A DNA stretch of 54,343 nt from JANQUM01 sp047630355 (GCA_047630355.1 JBLHXN010000012.1:1-54343); one strand, 5' to 3'. Shown: positions 26,030 through 34,175, counted from the stretch's first letter. Made by a program: numbers and translations. Notes: a model not told the origin generated them from the sequence alone.

Positions 26030-26422
26030 TCACATCAACTCACCACTCACTTTCAAAGTCGGAATAAATCGGAAGTCTTTCAAGTTGAATGTGCGTAGCT
26101 CAAGGTCATACACTAAAGCCGTAGCGGCAATGAGCGTATCGGGAATGCCAATGTGGTGAGATAGAATATAGGTTTGTTGTAAGGATAGTGCCAAGCTTAT
26201 TACTTCTTCGTCCATACCAACGGATCCAAAGCCCTTTAGCTTCTTTTTGGTTCGCTCTAAATCAGCTTTATTTTGAACACCCTGATAAACTTCCATTAAC
26301 ACAATTGGGCAAATCACAAGATTAGATTTACTGTACGTATTTACGAAATCCACCACGGACTGATTTTGTTTCAGGTAGTCAATCAAAATATTTGTATCGA
26401 CCATTAACGGTTCTGCTTCCAT
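26030..26422 (-). CDS. PIN-domain toxin (VapC-like)
   Basis: A 130-residue PIN ribonuclease with the metal-binding acidic residues in place: VDTNILIDYL, then IVLMEVYQG, then GIPDTLIAATALVYDLEL and NLKDF. VapC toxins cut tRNA or rRNA until bound by the antitoxin. The start is ambiguous. The ATG at 26422 overlaps the antitoxin by 19 bases, while a second ATG at 26404 overlaps its stop as TAATG and would give MVDTNILIDYL. I keep the longer form because it completes the first beta strand. The pair lies between two 25-base direct repeats. Confidence 0.88.
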   Translation of the reverse strand: MEAEPLMVDTNILIDYLKQNQSVVDFVNTYSKSNLVICPIVLMEVYQGVQNKADLERTKKKLKGFGSVGMDEEVISLALSLQQTYILSHHIGIPDTLIAATALVYDLELRTFNLKDFRFIPTLKVSGELM

Positions 26423-26718
26423 TCTTTATTTCTGAGGTTTCGCACATACTCTACACTGTCTTCAACGTCTTGAAATACAGGTTTATCATCAATTAAATCT
26501 TCATTTTCAAGGTCATAATCAATGACTTTTATGTGTTCTCGCCAGTCGAGTTTAGGAACAAAAAATGGTAATTGCTCCTTCGTTGAGTCGTTTTCTTTAG
26601 TTTCTTCTTTTACTAAACTTTCTAAATATTCCTCAACAGTCTTTCCGGTTTCAGCGGCTCTATCTTCTATTCTTTTTCCTAATTCAGGATTTTCAATTAC
26701 CAACATAGTGTTATGCAT
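26404..26718 (-). CDS. Antitoxin of the VapBC-like pair
   Basis: A 104-residue acidic protein upstream of and overlapping the toxin gene, the usual antitoxin position. It begins MHNTMLVIENPELGKRIEDRA and has a predicted helix (TGKTVEEYLESLVKEETKE), typical of short antitoxins of this kind. It ends in a charged tail with WREHIKVIDYDLENEDLIDD that would contact the toxin. The DNA-binding fold is not clear by eye, so the assignment rests largely on position, size and charge. Confidence 0.78.
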   Translation of the reverse strand: MHNTMLVIENPELGKRIEDRAAETGKTVEEYLESLVKEETKENDSTKEQLPFFVPKLDWREHIKVIDYDLENEDLIDDKPVFQDVEDSVEYVRNLRNKEWKQNR

Positions 26719-26778
26719 TTATGTAAAGCAAGTTACGATATTTTGCGGAAATTTTCGAGATGCGTTCTTATTAGTAGG

Positions 26779-26803
26779 CGGTTCTCGACTCCGCTCGAAC
26801 TGA
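26779..26803. repeat. Direct repeat flanking the VapBC-like pair (right copy)
   Basis: 24 of 25 bases match the copy at 25998-26022. It sits about 60 bases before the antitoxin start. Similar repeats are, to my knowledge, common between genes in Bacteroidota. Confidence 0.7.
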
Positions 26804-26826
26804 CAGTTGACTAATTACTTTCTACG

Positions 26827-27571
26827 TTACTTCCACCTCTTTACAAACAACCCAAATGGTTGCCCCATGCCGTATTTGTCGGATTCGCGGGGTATTAAAT
26901 CAAAGACGGTGAGGGTGTCGCCTTTGGAGTGGAAGCCGTAGGCGTGCACCACGGAGGCGTTGGTTATGACCACCACGTCGCCTTCTTCGTTTATTGCACA
27001 ATCGCCGTTGGTGCAGACGGAATAATCGGTGTATCCGCCCCAGCCTTTAACTTTCTCTTTATTGGTAAATTCAACTACTTTTTGCGTGGAATTATGCTCG
27101 AAGAAATCCCAGAAACCCGTGACCGTGGCGTTGTTTATAATGGTCGGGAAAGCGATGGGAATGTCGTAACCTAAATCAATATCGCTGCTGTCGGGACGAA
27201 CGAAACATTATCGGTAAAACGAGGGTTTGCTGTTCATTATCGTACGTAATTTCGGTTAGATTATCTTTGTTTAATTTCACCCGCAAGGTATCACCGCTTC
27301 GTTTTACGGGAAGTACGGAGTAGCTCGTTTGTCCGTTGTAAACGATAATAGAATCCCCGAAGCGGTTGTTATTAACCATAAATTCGGTGACGTAATAGAT
27401 GGATTCGTCGTTGACAAATTTTGGTGAATGGTTTCCTCCAATGTTCTCTACGTAGTCTTTGCTCACTCAATTTTCCTCAAAATCAACGGGAGCGTTGGTG
27501 GTTTCTTCGGTGGAGGTACAGACGGCAATTGCCGTGAGGAGTAGGAGGTAGGTTGGGAAGCGTTTGTTCAT
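26827..27571 (-). pseudogene. Broken lipoprotein gene (in-frame stop and frameshift)
   Basis: Read on the minus strand from the ATG at 27571, the first part is a lipoprotein signal peptide (MNKRFPTYLLLLTAIAVCTS, lipobox IAVC). At codon 35 a TGA (27467-27469) interrupts an otherwise open frame that continues VSKDYVENIGGNHSPKFVN. At about 27190 the frame must shift by one base to continue as RPDSSDIDLGYDIPIAF and end with GLFVKRWK at 26827. The product would be a roughly 245-residue outer-membrane lipoprotein of unknown function. Two lesions make a true pseudogene more likely than one read error. Confidence 0.75.
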
Positions 27572-27720
27572 TTGAGTTTGTTCAACCCCATCCGCCCGGC
27601 TAAATCCTTCCCCCGTAGGGAAGGACTTCGAGTGAGGCTTTAGTTATCCTACAAAATTAGTGAATGTAGTTTCGATTCCGTGGTTATTTATCGAGATTCG
27701 CGGCTTCGTTTAGAATCTAC

Positions 27721-27852
27721 ATGACAAAAATCAACTTTTTTACCGAAGTAAGGGTTAAAATCAAACTTGAATTCGGGATACACTGTGTCCCGAATTACCA
27801 TCATTTCACCCATGAAGCAGAACTTCAAAACTTAATCGAAAAGGAACTGTAA
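27721..27852 (+). pseudogene. Partial duplicate of the MATE gene start joined to a foreign tail
   Basis: The 43-residue ORF starts MTKINFFTEV, almost identical to the MATE protein start MTKIDFFTEV 141 bases downstream, and the upstream bases GAATCT match too. After about 12 codons it changes to an unrelated tail (FGIHCVPNYHHFTHEAELQN). The tail might be the end of some other enzyme, but I cannot name it. It looks like a rearrangement scar; a functional small protein is unlikely but not excluded. Confidence 0.6.
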
Positions 27853-27861
27853 AGAATCTGC

Positions 27862-29256
27862 ATGACAAAAATTGACTTTTTTACCGAAGTAAAGGCAAAT
27901 ATTAAGCTCTCCGTTCCGATTGTGATGGCACAATTGGGCTTTGTGTTGATGGGCGTTACGGATAATATAATGGTTGGGCAGATGCTCGGAGCTACGGCGT
28001 TGGGAACTGCGGGTGTGGCAAACTCACTGGCGTTTTTGATTGGTTCGATCGCCATTGGCGGGTTTTCGGTAATTGCCCCGTTGGTTTCAAAAGCCAAGGC
28101 AGAGAACGACCCCGAGGAAGTCAACCGCTTGTTTCGGGCGGGAATCTGGACGGCAACTGGTTTCAGCGTAATCCTGACGTTAGTTGGTTTTTTAGCGGCT
28201 TATTTCTTCGAAATATTCCAACAGCCGGAAGTCACGAACGAACAAGCTCCTTTGTTTCTGTTCATTATCATTTTGTCTAATATTCCGCAGTCTTACTTTT
28301 TCGCTTCCAAGCAACTCGCCGACGGGCTTTCGTTTACCAACGTGGCGATGGTGGTAACCATCGTGGGGTTAATTTTCAATGTTTTCTCCAATTACGCATT
28401 GATTAGCGGTGAATGGTTTATTCCGTCGCTTGGCTTAAATGGAGCCGCTTACTCTACGCTTTTTACCCGTTGTTTGATGCTTGCCGGAATTTTGATTTAT
28501 CTGTACCGACAGCGGAAATTCAAGCGGTACTTTCTGCGAAAATTCAACGCTTCGCCGGTTAGAGATTTAACGATTCAGATTTATAAACTCAGCATTCCGA
28601 GCGGTTTTCAACTGTTCTTTGAAATCGGGGCTTTTGTGTTTGCGGTAGTGATGATGGGCTGGATTGGGGAATTGCAAATGGCGGCTCATCAGGTAGCAAT
28701 AAATATTGTGTCCATCACGTACATGATGGCATTGGGAATTTCCATTGCGGGTGGAATCCGGGTAGGTGAGGGGCGGGGAATGAAAAACCCAAGCCGAATT
28801 TTGATGTCCGGAAACGTGACCTTTATTCTCGTGACAATTTTTATGCTGTGTTCTATTCCGTTGATTTTATTATTTGACGAATCATTGGTGCGACTTTTCA
28901 TTGACAACGAAGAAGTAATGGATCTCGCGGTGCGACTTATTTTTGTTGCGGCATTATTTCAGCTACCCGACGGTTTGCAAGTCGCCGGACTCGGAGCATT
29001 GCGGGGACTTTCGGACGTAAATATTCCAACAATTATTACGTTTTTTGCGTATTGGGTGGTGGCTCTCCCACTCGGTTATTATTTGGGCTTTGTGTTAGAC
29101 CAAGGAGCAGAAGGAATTTGGATGGGCTTATTTTACGGGCTGACTTTCTCCGCCGTTTTTCTGATGGCGAGATTCTATTGGTTGTTTCGAAAGCGAACGC
29201 CAACCCCACCGGAACGCCGGCTGTCCCAACCTTCCCTAACGGTGGGGAAGGGGTAA
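27862..29256 (+). CDS. MATE-family efflux transporter
   Basis: A 464-residue cation-coupled exporter of the inner membrane with about 12 helices in two homologous halves. It has the N-terminal signature VPIVMAQLGFVLMGVTDNIMVGQMLG and a second-half equivalent starting near SIPSGFQLFFEIGAFVFAVV. MATE proteins export cationic drugs, sometimes using protons or sodium. The last 20 or so residues (after FRKR, about 443 on, TPTPPERRLSQPSL) are encoded by repeat-like DNA and are probably not ancestral. Start at the ATG at 27862; the preceding ORF duplicates this start. Confidence 0.9.
   Translation: MTKIDFFTEVKANIKLSVPIVMAQLGFVLMGVTDNIMVGQMLGATALGTAGVANSLAFLIGSIAIGGFSVIAPLVSKAKAENDPEEVNRLFRAGIWTATGFSVILTLVGFLAAYFFEIFQQPEVTNEQAPLFLFIIILSNIPQSYFFASKQLADGLSFTNVAMVVTIVGLIFNVFSNYALISGEWFIPSLGLNGAAYSTLFTRCLMLAGILIYLYRQRKFKRYFLRKFNASPVRDLTIQIYKLSIPSGFQLFFEIGAFVFAVVMMGWIGELQMAAHQVAINIVSITYMMALGISIAGGIRVGEGRGMKNPSRILMSGNVTFILVTIFMLCSIPLILLFDESLVRLFIDNEEVMDLAVRLIFVAALFQLPDGLQVAGLGALRGLSDVNIPTIITFFAYWVVALPLGYYLGFVLDQGAEGIWMGLFYGLTFSAVFLMARFYWLFRKRTPTPPERRLSQPSLTVGKG
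29200..29256. repeat. Intergenic repeat forming the 3' end of the MATE gene
   Basis: CCCACCGGAACGCCGGCTG and CCTTCCCTAACGGTGGGGA, followed by AGGGG, resemble the GC-rich hairpins seen at 27585-27625 and 21085-21200. It overlaps coding sequence and contains the MATE stop codon. Confidence 0.55.
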
Positions 29257-29260
29257 TTGC

Positions 29261-29305
29261 AGGAAACCTTACGGCTACAATATCACCTTTGTTGCATTTG
29301 TTCAT
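29261..29305 (-). pseudogene. N-terminal fragment of a MazF/PemK-type toxin gene
   Basis: Minus-strand codons from the ATG at 29305 read MNKCNKGDIVAVRFP, which matches the conserved MazF/PemK start (GDIV-x-V-x-FPFTD). Homology ends after FP, where the repeat and MATE end begin. Only 15 codons remain, too few for an active endoribonuclease. The ATG overlaps the antitoxin stop (ATGA), as in intact modules. Confidence 0.65.
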
Positions 29306-29560
29306 TTGACCGCCTTTTCGATAGAATCATCCCAATGGTCATTTTCGGGCTGTTCCCACTCTTCTTTAAGTGACGTTTCAATCAGATGTAAATAATCAGA
29401 CTCGTCATCGACTTTTCTATCATTCTGAAGATATATATTTCTTAATACCTTTTACATAACTCAACTTAGTTAGAACCTTTTGTAGCTTAGACAACGATTC
29501 TTCGTCCTGAATAAATACCGTTAATCCTCTAACAGTTCTCCGATTTTGATTTAAATATAC
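29302..29560 (-). pseudogene. Frameshifted antitoxin remnant of the MazF-type module
   Basis: The minus strand encodes VRGLTVFIQDEESLSKLQKV in one frame, then after a one-base shift near 29435 it continues KVDDESDYLHLIETSLKEEW and ends DDSIEKAVK with TGA overlapping the toxin ATG. The C-terminal acidic and tryptophan-rich tail is typical of antitoxins that wrap around their toxins. The 5' end is missing and abuts a 12-base poly-G tract, so no start codon is left. Confidence 0.6.
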
Positions 29561-29570
29561 GAAAAGTAGA

Positions 29571-29582
29571 GGGGGGGGGGGG
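29571..29582. repeat. Poly-G tract of 12 bases
   Basis: Twelve consecutive G on the plus strand lie immediately downstream of the rluF stop codon and upstream of the antitoxin relic. Such runs are unstable and also prone to miscounting in sequencing. Confidence 0.85.
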
Positions 29583-30311
29583 TCAATCAAAAGTCTTCAC
29601 CGAATCAGCCGAAAGTCGGTTGATTTCTTTGAGTTCGGCGGGGGTTAGGTCACGCCATTTTCCGACGGGAATATCAAGGCTAACGTTCATGATTCGGATG
29701 CGTTTTAAGGTCACTACATCGTAGCCAAGGTAATCGCACATTCTGCGGATTTGGCGGTTCAGTCCTTGCGTGAGAATAATCCGAAATTTATTTTTACCCA
29801 TTTGTTGTACTTTGCACTTTCGGGTAATTGTTTCAAGAATCGGAACGCCGTCGCCCATTTTACGGACGAAATCTCCGGTAATTGGTTTGTTCACAGTCAC
29901 GATATATTCCTTTTCGTGGTTGTTTCTCGCCCGCAAGATCTTGTTAACAATATCGCCGTCGTTGGTTAGGAAAATCAGACCTTCGCTGGGCTTGTCCAGT
30001 CGCCCGATGGGGAAAATACGTTTGGGGTAATTTATGAAGTCAATGATGTTATCTTTTTCGACTTTGGTGTCTGTTGTGCAGACAATACCGATTGGTTTAT
30101 TGAATGCCAGATAAACGAAGTTCTCTTTCGGATCGTTGACGCGTTTTCCGTCTACGCTGATAATATCATCTGCTCCGACTTTTGTGCCCATTTCAGGAAC
30201 TTCGCCGTTGAGTTGCACTCGTCCCGCCGTGATGAGTTTATCAGCTTCCCGCCGGGAGCAATAACCCACTTCGCTGAGGTATTTGTTGATGCGTGTTTTT
30301 TGTTCTTCCAT
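29583..30311 (-). CDS. rluF: 23S rRNA pseudouridine synthase (RluF-like)
   Basis: An S4 RNA-binding domain at residues 3-60 (RINKYLSEVGYCSRREADKLI) is followed by a catalytic RsuA/RluB-type domain with IGRLDKPSEGLIFLTNDGD, in which the Asp is the nucleophile. The ending GLNRQIRRMCDYLGYDVVTLKRIRI fits the RluF branch, which modifies U2604 of 23S rRNA. I choose the ATG at 30311 (MEEQKTRINKY); a TTG four codons upstream gives an unlikely longer form. The product is 242 residues, compared with about 290 for E. coli RluF. Its stop directly touches the poly-G tract. Confidence 0.9.
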   Translation of the reverse strand: MEEQKTRINKYLSEVGYCSRREADKLITAGRVQLNGEVPEMGTKVGADDIISVDGKRVNDPKENFVYLAFNKPIGIVCTTDTKVEKDNIIDFINYPKRIFPIGRLDKPSEGLIFLTNDGDIVNKILRARNNHEKEYIVTVNKPITGDFVRKMGDGVPILETITRKCKVQQMGKNKFRIILTQGLNRQIRRMCDYLGYDVVTLKRIRIMNVSLDIPVGKWRDLTPAELKEINRLSADSVKTFD

Positions 30312-30463
30312 AATTGAGGGCAAAATTACGCAATTATTGAGCTTTGAATAAAGCGTTTTAAAATAATCGGGGGAATAAGTAGATTTACGGTTTGTTAGAA
30401 AATGTTCTGTGAGAATAAGGAAACTTGTACTTTAGTCAACTATTAATACTGCATAATGAGGTT

Positions 30464-30481
30464 TGACCCCAGATGGGGTCA
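30464..30481. repeat. Near-perfect palindrome upstream of the DUF2442 relic
   Basis: TGACCCCA-GA-TGGGGTCA, eight-base arms with a two-base centre. It could be an operator or hairpin; nothing nearby identifies a binding protein. Confidence 0.6.
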
Positions 30482-30531
30482 CATATTTGTAGTAAACGTG
30501 ACTAATTCCGTTATAAATTACTGCGGACTGA

Positions 30532-30819
30532 TTATTATGCCATTATTTTAATCTACCTGATCTGTTAGCACAAATATTAAAAGCAGAACTGACGGATAAC
30601 TTTGATATTCGTTTCACATTTAAAGACGGCACGAAGAAAACGATAAATTTCAAGTCTTTTATAGGCGATAGTCCGTTAACTAAGCCTTTGGGGCAAATCG
30701 AGTATTTCAAAGATGTCAAACTTCACGAACGAGGTAGAGGAGTTTACTGGGAAAATGGATATGATTTCTGTGCGGATTTTTTTGAGAAATTTATAGATTT
30801 CTCAAAAGCATTTAATTAA
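30532..30819 (+). pseudogene. DUF2442-family gene lacking a start codon
   Basis: An open frame of 95 codons ends at TAA 30817-30819 and reads NLPDLLAQILKAELTD, then IRFTFKDGTKKTINF, LGQIEYFKDVKL and GVYWENGYDFCADFF. These are the conserved segments of DUF2442, a small protein family often linked to toxin-antitoxin neighbourhoods. No ATG, GTG or TTG precedes the conserved part in frame; a TGA closes it at 30529-30531. The gene has probably lost its 5' end. A non-standard start is possible but unproven. Confidence 0.6.
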
Positions 30820-30832
30820 TAAAAATTCCCCT

Positions 30833-30856
30833 CTTCTTTGTCTTAATACAAAGAAG
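30833..30856 (+). terminator. Hairpin after the DUF2442 relic
   Basis: CTTCTTTGT, six-base loop, ACAAAGAAG. There is no strong T-run after it, so terminator function is only likely. The rest of 30860-31020 shows no gene. Confidence 0.5.
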
Positions 30857-31025
30857 CAAAATCAAGTCTATTTATTAACGCTACACGAACGATTAAATCC
30901 TAAACTCCATAAAACTCGCTTTGCTCAAACAGTATGGAATTCTTAACAGATTTAATCATTAGCCACGCTAAAATAGATAGAATCAGACGTCCTGCTATTG
31001 CACACAAAAATCTGCTACTTGTAAC

Positions 31026-31055
31026 AAAAAAAAGACACCCAATTATGAGTGCCTC
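31026..31055 (-). terminator. Terminator after the Gfo/Idh/MocA gene
   Basis: On the minus strand the hairpin GGCACTC / GGGTGTC (with two G-U pairs) is followed by eight T. It lies about 40 bases after the stop at 31092. Confidence 0.75.
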
Positions 31056-31091
31056 TCTTGCTATAAAGTCGAGATTCTTTGAATGATTTTA

Positions 31092-32441
31092 TCAACCAAG
31101 TTGTCCGTATTTGAATGGTTTTCCGCCCGCCATAACTTCTTGTGTTTTCTCGTCAAACGTAACTTTTAGCCCCGTGCGGTAAGCGGCAGTTGCCATGATA
31201 TTGGCAATGGAGTGCTGATAACCCGCCTCAATAGGGGCGTTCGGGGTTTTGCGGCTACGCACGCATTCCATCCAATTTTTGATGTGATTGAATGTGAGTG
31301 GATCGTTGCCTGTATTTGCTCCAGACTCAACTTTCATACCATCTAACTGAACGGTAGGAAGTAGGTTTGGCTTCATACCCATGTCTTTGGCAAATCTTTC
31401 ATTTAGACCACCCGTTGAAGAAATTTCGTTGGTGTCGAGGTTAATCATGCCGCCATTGGAGTAATACAGCTCTTTGGTTCCACCGGCAGAATTAGAGAAA
31501 CGAGAGGTAAACTGCACTTGGAAACCACTTGATAGGTCGTCGGCAGGGCCATAATCAAATACGACGGTTAGGGTATCGGCGTTGGTACGTCCGTCTTTCC
31601 ATTGGTAAATACCACCATTAGCAACAGCACTACGCGGATGAGCCAAACCGCTAAACCAGTGCACGGTATCAATTTGGTGGGACATCCATTGTCCGGGAAT
31701 ACCAGACGAGTACGGCCAAAATAATCGGTATTCACAATATTTACGTGGGTCAAATTCCTCGTAGGGTCTGTTCATGAGGTATCGCTTCCAATCAACATCG
31801 CTCTCTTTAAGGTCTTTGGTGAGTTCAGGTAATCTCCATCGCCCGGGTTGATTTACATTCCACATAAGCTCAACCATCACGATTGGCCCAAACTTACCCG
31901 ACTTTATAAAATTAGCTGCTGCGTGATAGTTCTCTCCACTACGTCGTTGCGAGCCAATTTGAATTATCTTACCTGATTTTTTTACCGCAGCAAGCACAGC
32001 TCTGTTATCTTCCATTGTCTCGGCAAGGGGTTTCTCTGCGTACACATCGCAACCCGCCTCTACGGCCTGTACCGTATGCAAGGCGTGTTGGAAATCTGCG
32101 GTACTCATGAAAACTGCATCTACCATTTTTGAGTCATACAATTCATCATTGTTTCTAAAGGCTTTAATTGTACCACCAAGCTGCTTTTCCAGAAAAGCCT
32201 TTCCTTCAGCCCGTCTTTTGTTCCAAATATCTGACACGGCTACCATTTCAAAGTTCATCTCTTTGGCAAGCTTACCAAATGGTCCTACGTGAGAACTTTT
32301 ATGGCGATTAGAAAAACCTATACAAGCCACCCGTACACGGTCATTTGCTCCAATAATTTTGGCGTAGCTACTTGCCGAAAAGCTCATGGCGGCTCCGGCT
32401 AAAACTGATTTTTTGATAAAATCTCTTCTGTTGGTATTCAT
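31092..32441 (-). CDS. Tat-exported Gfo/Idh/MocA-family oxidoreductase
   Basis: A 449-residue dehydrogenase that begins with a twin-arginine signal (NRRDFIKK, residues 4-11, then a hydrophobic stretch and SSYA), so it folds with its cofactor in the cytoplasm and works in the periplasm. The Rossmann part has VRVACIGFSNRH and the motif AEKPLAETM with Glu136-Lys137-Pro138. The C-terminal GFO_IDH_MocA domain includes the segment WMSHQIDTVHWFSG with the catalytic-type His. The DUF1080 gene ends upstream, 53 bases away, and both probably act on 3-keto sugars. The cofactor is likely tightly bound NAD. Confidence 0.9.
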   Translation of the reverse strand: MNTNRRDFIKKSVLAGAAMSFSASSYAKIIGANDRVRVACIGFSNRHKSSHVGPFGKLAKEMNFEMVAVSDIWNKRRAEGKAFLEKQLGGTIKAFRNNDELYDSKMVDAVFMSTADFQHALHTVQAVEAGCDVYAEKPLAETMEDNRAVLAAVKKSGKIIQIGSQRRSGENYHAAANFIKSGKFGPIVMVELMWNVNQPGRWRLPELTKDLKESDVDWKRYLMNRPYEEFDPRKYCEYRLFWPYSSGIPGQWMSHQIDTVHWFSGLAHPRSAVANGGIYQWKDGRTNADTLTVVFDYGPADDLSSGFQVQFTSRFSNSAGGTKELYYSNGGMINLDTNEISSTGGLNERFAKDMGMKPNLLPTVQLDGMKVESGANTGNDPLTFNHIKNWMECVRSRKTPNAPIEAGYQHSIANIMATAAYRTGLKVTFDEKTQEVMAGGKPFKYGQLG

Positions 32442-32494
32442 CGTTATAATAGGTTTAAGATTTCGAGTTGAATTATCATGCTGATACTAACGGG

Positions 32495-33886
32495 TTACTT
32501 CAGTTTCCTTACTTTGAGGCTTTTGAAGTGAACTTCGTCGCCGTGATCCTGAAGGAGTAAATGTCCGGTTTCTGATAATCCAAAGCCGTCAAAATCCTTG
32601 TATTTACTACGAGCCACGAGTGCTTTGTAAATGTTATCTCCGCGATTGTATTCTACCACTTTAAAATCATTTAGCCAATGCTGAACGGTATTATCGGGCA
32701 TTACCACGATTCGTCCCTGATTCCATTCGCCGATTTTCCGCTGAAAGCGTTTGTCCGCTTTTATTGAGGGAATGAGATCGTACAATGAAGCAATGGTCCG
32801 ATTTCCTACAACGCCCATTTTGGCATCGGGGTGTTTCTCATCGTCAAGGATTTGGAACTCCAGTCCAATACCTGATTTTCCACCCGAATTAAACTTTTCA
32901 TCCACGAAGTATTTCACGCCGGAGTTTGCTCCTTCGGTTAGCTTAAAGTCAAATTTGAATTCAAAAGGACCGAAAGTCTCTTTTGTAATAATATCGTTGC
33001 CGGTTTCTGAGCCGTCAGACTTTCCAACGTGAATTTCGCTATCAACAGCATTCCAGCGTTTTGAGGTCATGTTTGGTTGTCCGTAACCACGCCATTTCTC
33101 AAAACTATTTCCGTCAAAAAGTAACTCAAAACCTTGTTCTTTTTCCTGAGCAGAAAGGTCATTTTTTATTAAGTTGACTACATAAGTATCATCCCACGGC
33201 ATCATCTTGATATTTGTGCCAGTTTGAATTTTAATGTTCTTCCACTTTACTTCTGTTCCTTCTTTGGCATCTTTCGGAATACCGTGAACTTGCAAGCATA
33301 TGAAACCCTCGGCGGTCATATCGTCAATCAAGTGAGCACACGGAATGCCGTTTATAAATGTCCGTATTGTATTTCCTACGGCTTCAATTCGGTATTTGTT
33401 CCATTCGTTTTTCTTGAATGCTTTTTGTCCAGCCGGATTCAAATTTAGCGGATAGAGCCAGCCGCGGCGGGCTTCGTCATAGATACCTCCAGACCAAGCC
33501 CGGTTTGAAGGATCAATTTCCATTTGATAACCGTGTACACGCCCGTTATTGTAATCAGCCTTAGAAAGGCTCCGAAACTGCACGCCGGAGTTCATAGAGT
33601 TGTCTACCATTAGCTCCAGTTCGAGTACGAAATCTCCGTAAGTTTTCTCGGTAGTCATGAAGGAGTTCGGTGTTCCGTGAACGGTTTTTCCCATAATTAC
33701 TCCGTTCTCCACGCTGTATTTTGCCTCGCCATTTAATTGCTTCCAACCATCGAAGTTTTTGCCGTTAAATAGGGGCTCCCAACCTTCGGCTTTTTCTTTC
33801 TTTGTTACTTGAGCAAAAGTGGTGATTGATAAGAATGCACACACTACCGAAAATACGTAAAACTTAGTTAGGTTCTTTGTTTTCAT
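32495..33886 (-). CDS. Secreted protein with two tandem DUF1080 domains
   Basis: A 463-residue protein with a signal peptide (MKTKNLTKFYVFSVVCAFLS, cleavage near TFAQ) and two DUF1080 (3-keto-disaccharide hydrolase) domains. Domain 1 covers about residues 34-225 (WEPLFNGKNFDGW, then VHGYQMEIDPSN). Domain 2 covers about 252-462 (GFELLFDGNSFEKWRGY, then GLEFQILDDEKHPDAK). DUF1080 enzymes are beta-sandwich proteins that act on 3-keto-glycosides by elimination or hydrolysis. Adjacent to the exported Gfo/Idh/MocA dehydrogenase and SusCD, it fits an oxidise-then-cleave pathway in the periplasm. The glycan is unknown. Confidence 0.92.
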   Translation of the reverse strand: MKTKNLTKFYVFSVVCAFLSITTFAQVTKKEKAEGWEPLFNGKNFDGWKQLNGEAKYSVENGVIMGKTVHGTPNSFMTTEKTYGDFVLELELMVDNSMNSGVQFRSLSKADYNNGRVHGYQMEIDPSNRAWSGGIYDEARRGWLYPLNLNPAGQKAFKKNEWNKYRIEAVGNTIRTFINGIPCAHLIDDMTAEGFICLQVHGIPKDAKEGTEVKWKNIKIQTGTNIKMMPWDDTYVVNLIKNDLSAQEKEQGFELLFDGNSFEKWRGYGQPNMTSKRWNAVDSEIHVGKSDGSETGNDIITKETFGPFEFKFDFKLTEGANSGVKYFVDEKFNSGGKSGIGLEFQILDDEKHPDAKMGVVGNRTIASLYDLIPSIKADKRFQRKIGEWNQGRIVVMPDNTVQHWLNDFKVVEYNRGDNIYKALVARSKYKDFDGFGLSETGHLLLQDHGDEVHFKSLKVRKLK

Positions 33887-33951
33887 TTTTGATGTCCGAT
33901 TGAATAGATTATGCTGATAATTAATAGTAGTCTTGTACGAAGATATAAAAT

Positions 33952-33985
33952 AAAAGCTCTCAAATCAGATGTCTGAGAGCTTTTT
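33952..33985. terminator. Hairpin between susD and the DUF1080 gene
   Basis: AAAAGCTCTCA / TGAGAGCTTTT stem with a T-run on the plus strand and symmetry on the minus strand. It lies in the 289-base gap between susD and the DUF1080 gene. Confidence 0.75.
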
Positions 33986-34114
33986 GGTAGGTTGAATAAA
34001 TAGTTTCTTTATAGATAAAATGATAGTTTTAATTAGCTGAGTACAAAACTGGCTCAAATTAGGATAAGCTACTACCTTTTTTATGACACATTATGGTGTT
34101 TTTATGACATTGAG

Positions 34115-34163
34115 TATCGGTTAAGGTGCAATAATTAATTACTTATTGCACCTTTAGCCGATA
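34115..34163 (-). terminator. Long hairpin directly after susD
   Basis: TATCGG...AAGGTGCAATAA pairs with TTATTGCACCTT...CCGATA over about 19 bases with one mismatch and one bulge, starting 13 bases after the susD stop. There is no clean T-run, so it may protect the susCD mRNA 3' end rather than terminate. Confidence 0.7.
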
Positions 34164-34175
34164 TAATAGATGAAA

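Noticed and set aside
26929..27174. Rightward 81-residue ORF
   Set aside because: It is antisense to the coherent lipoprotein frame, which carries the clear protein features.
25935..27469. TGA read as tryptophan in two broken genes
   Set aside because: Many intact genes here end in TGA and use TGG for Trp, so the standard code applies and the TGA codons are lesions.
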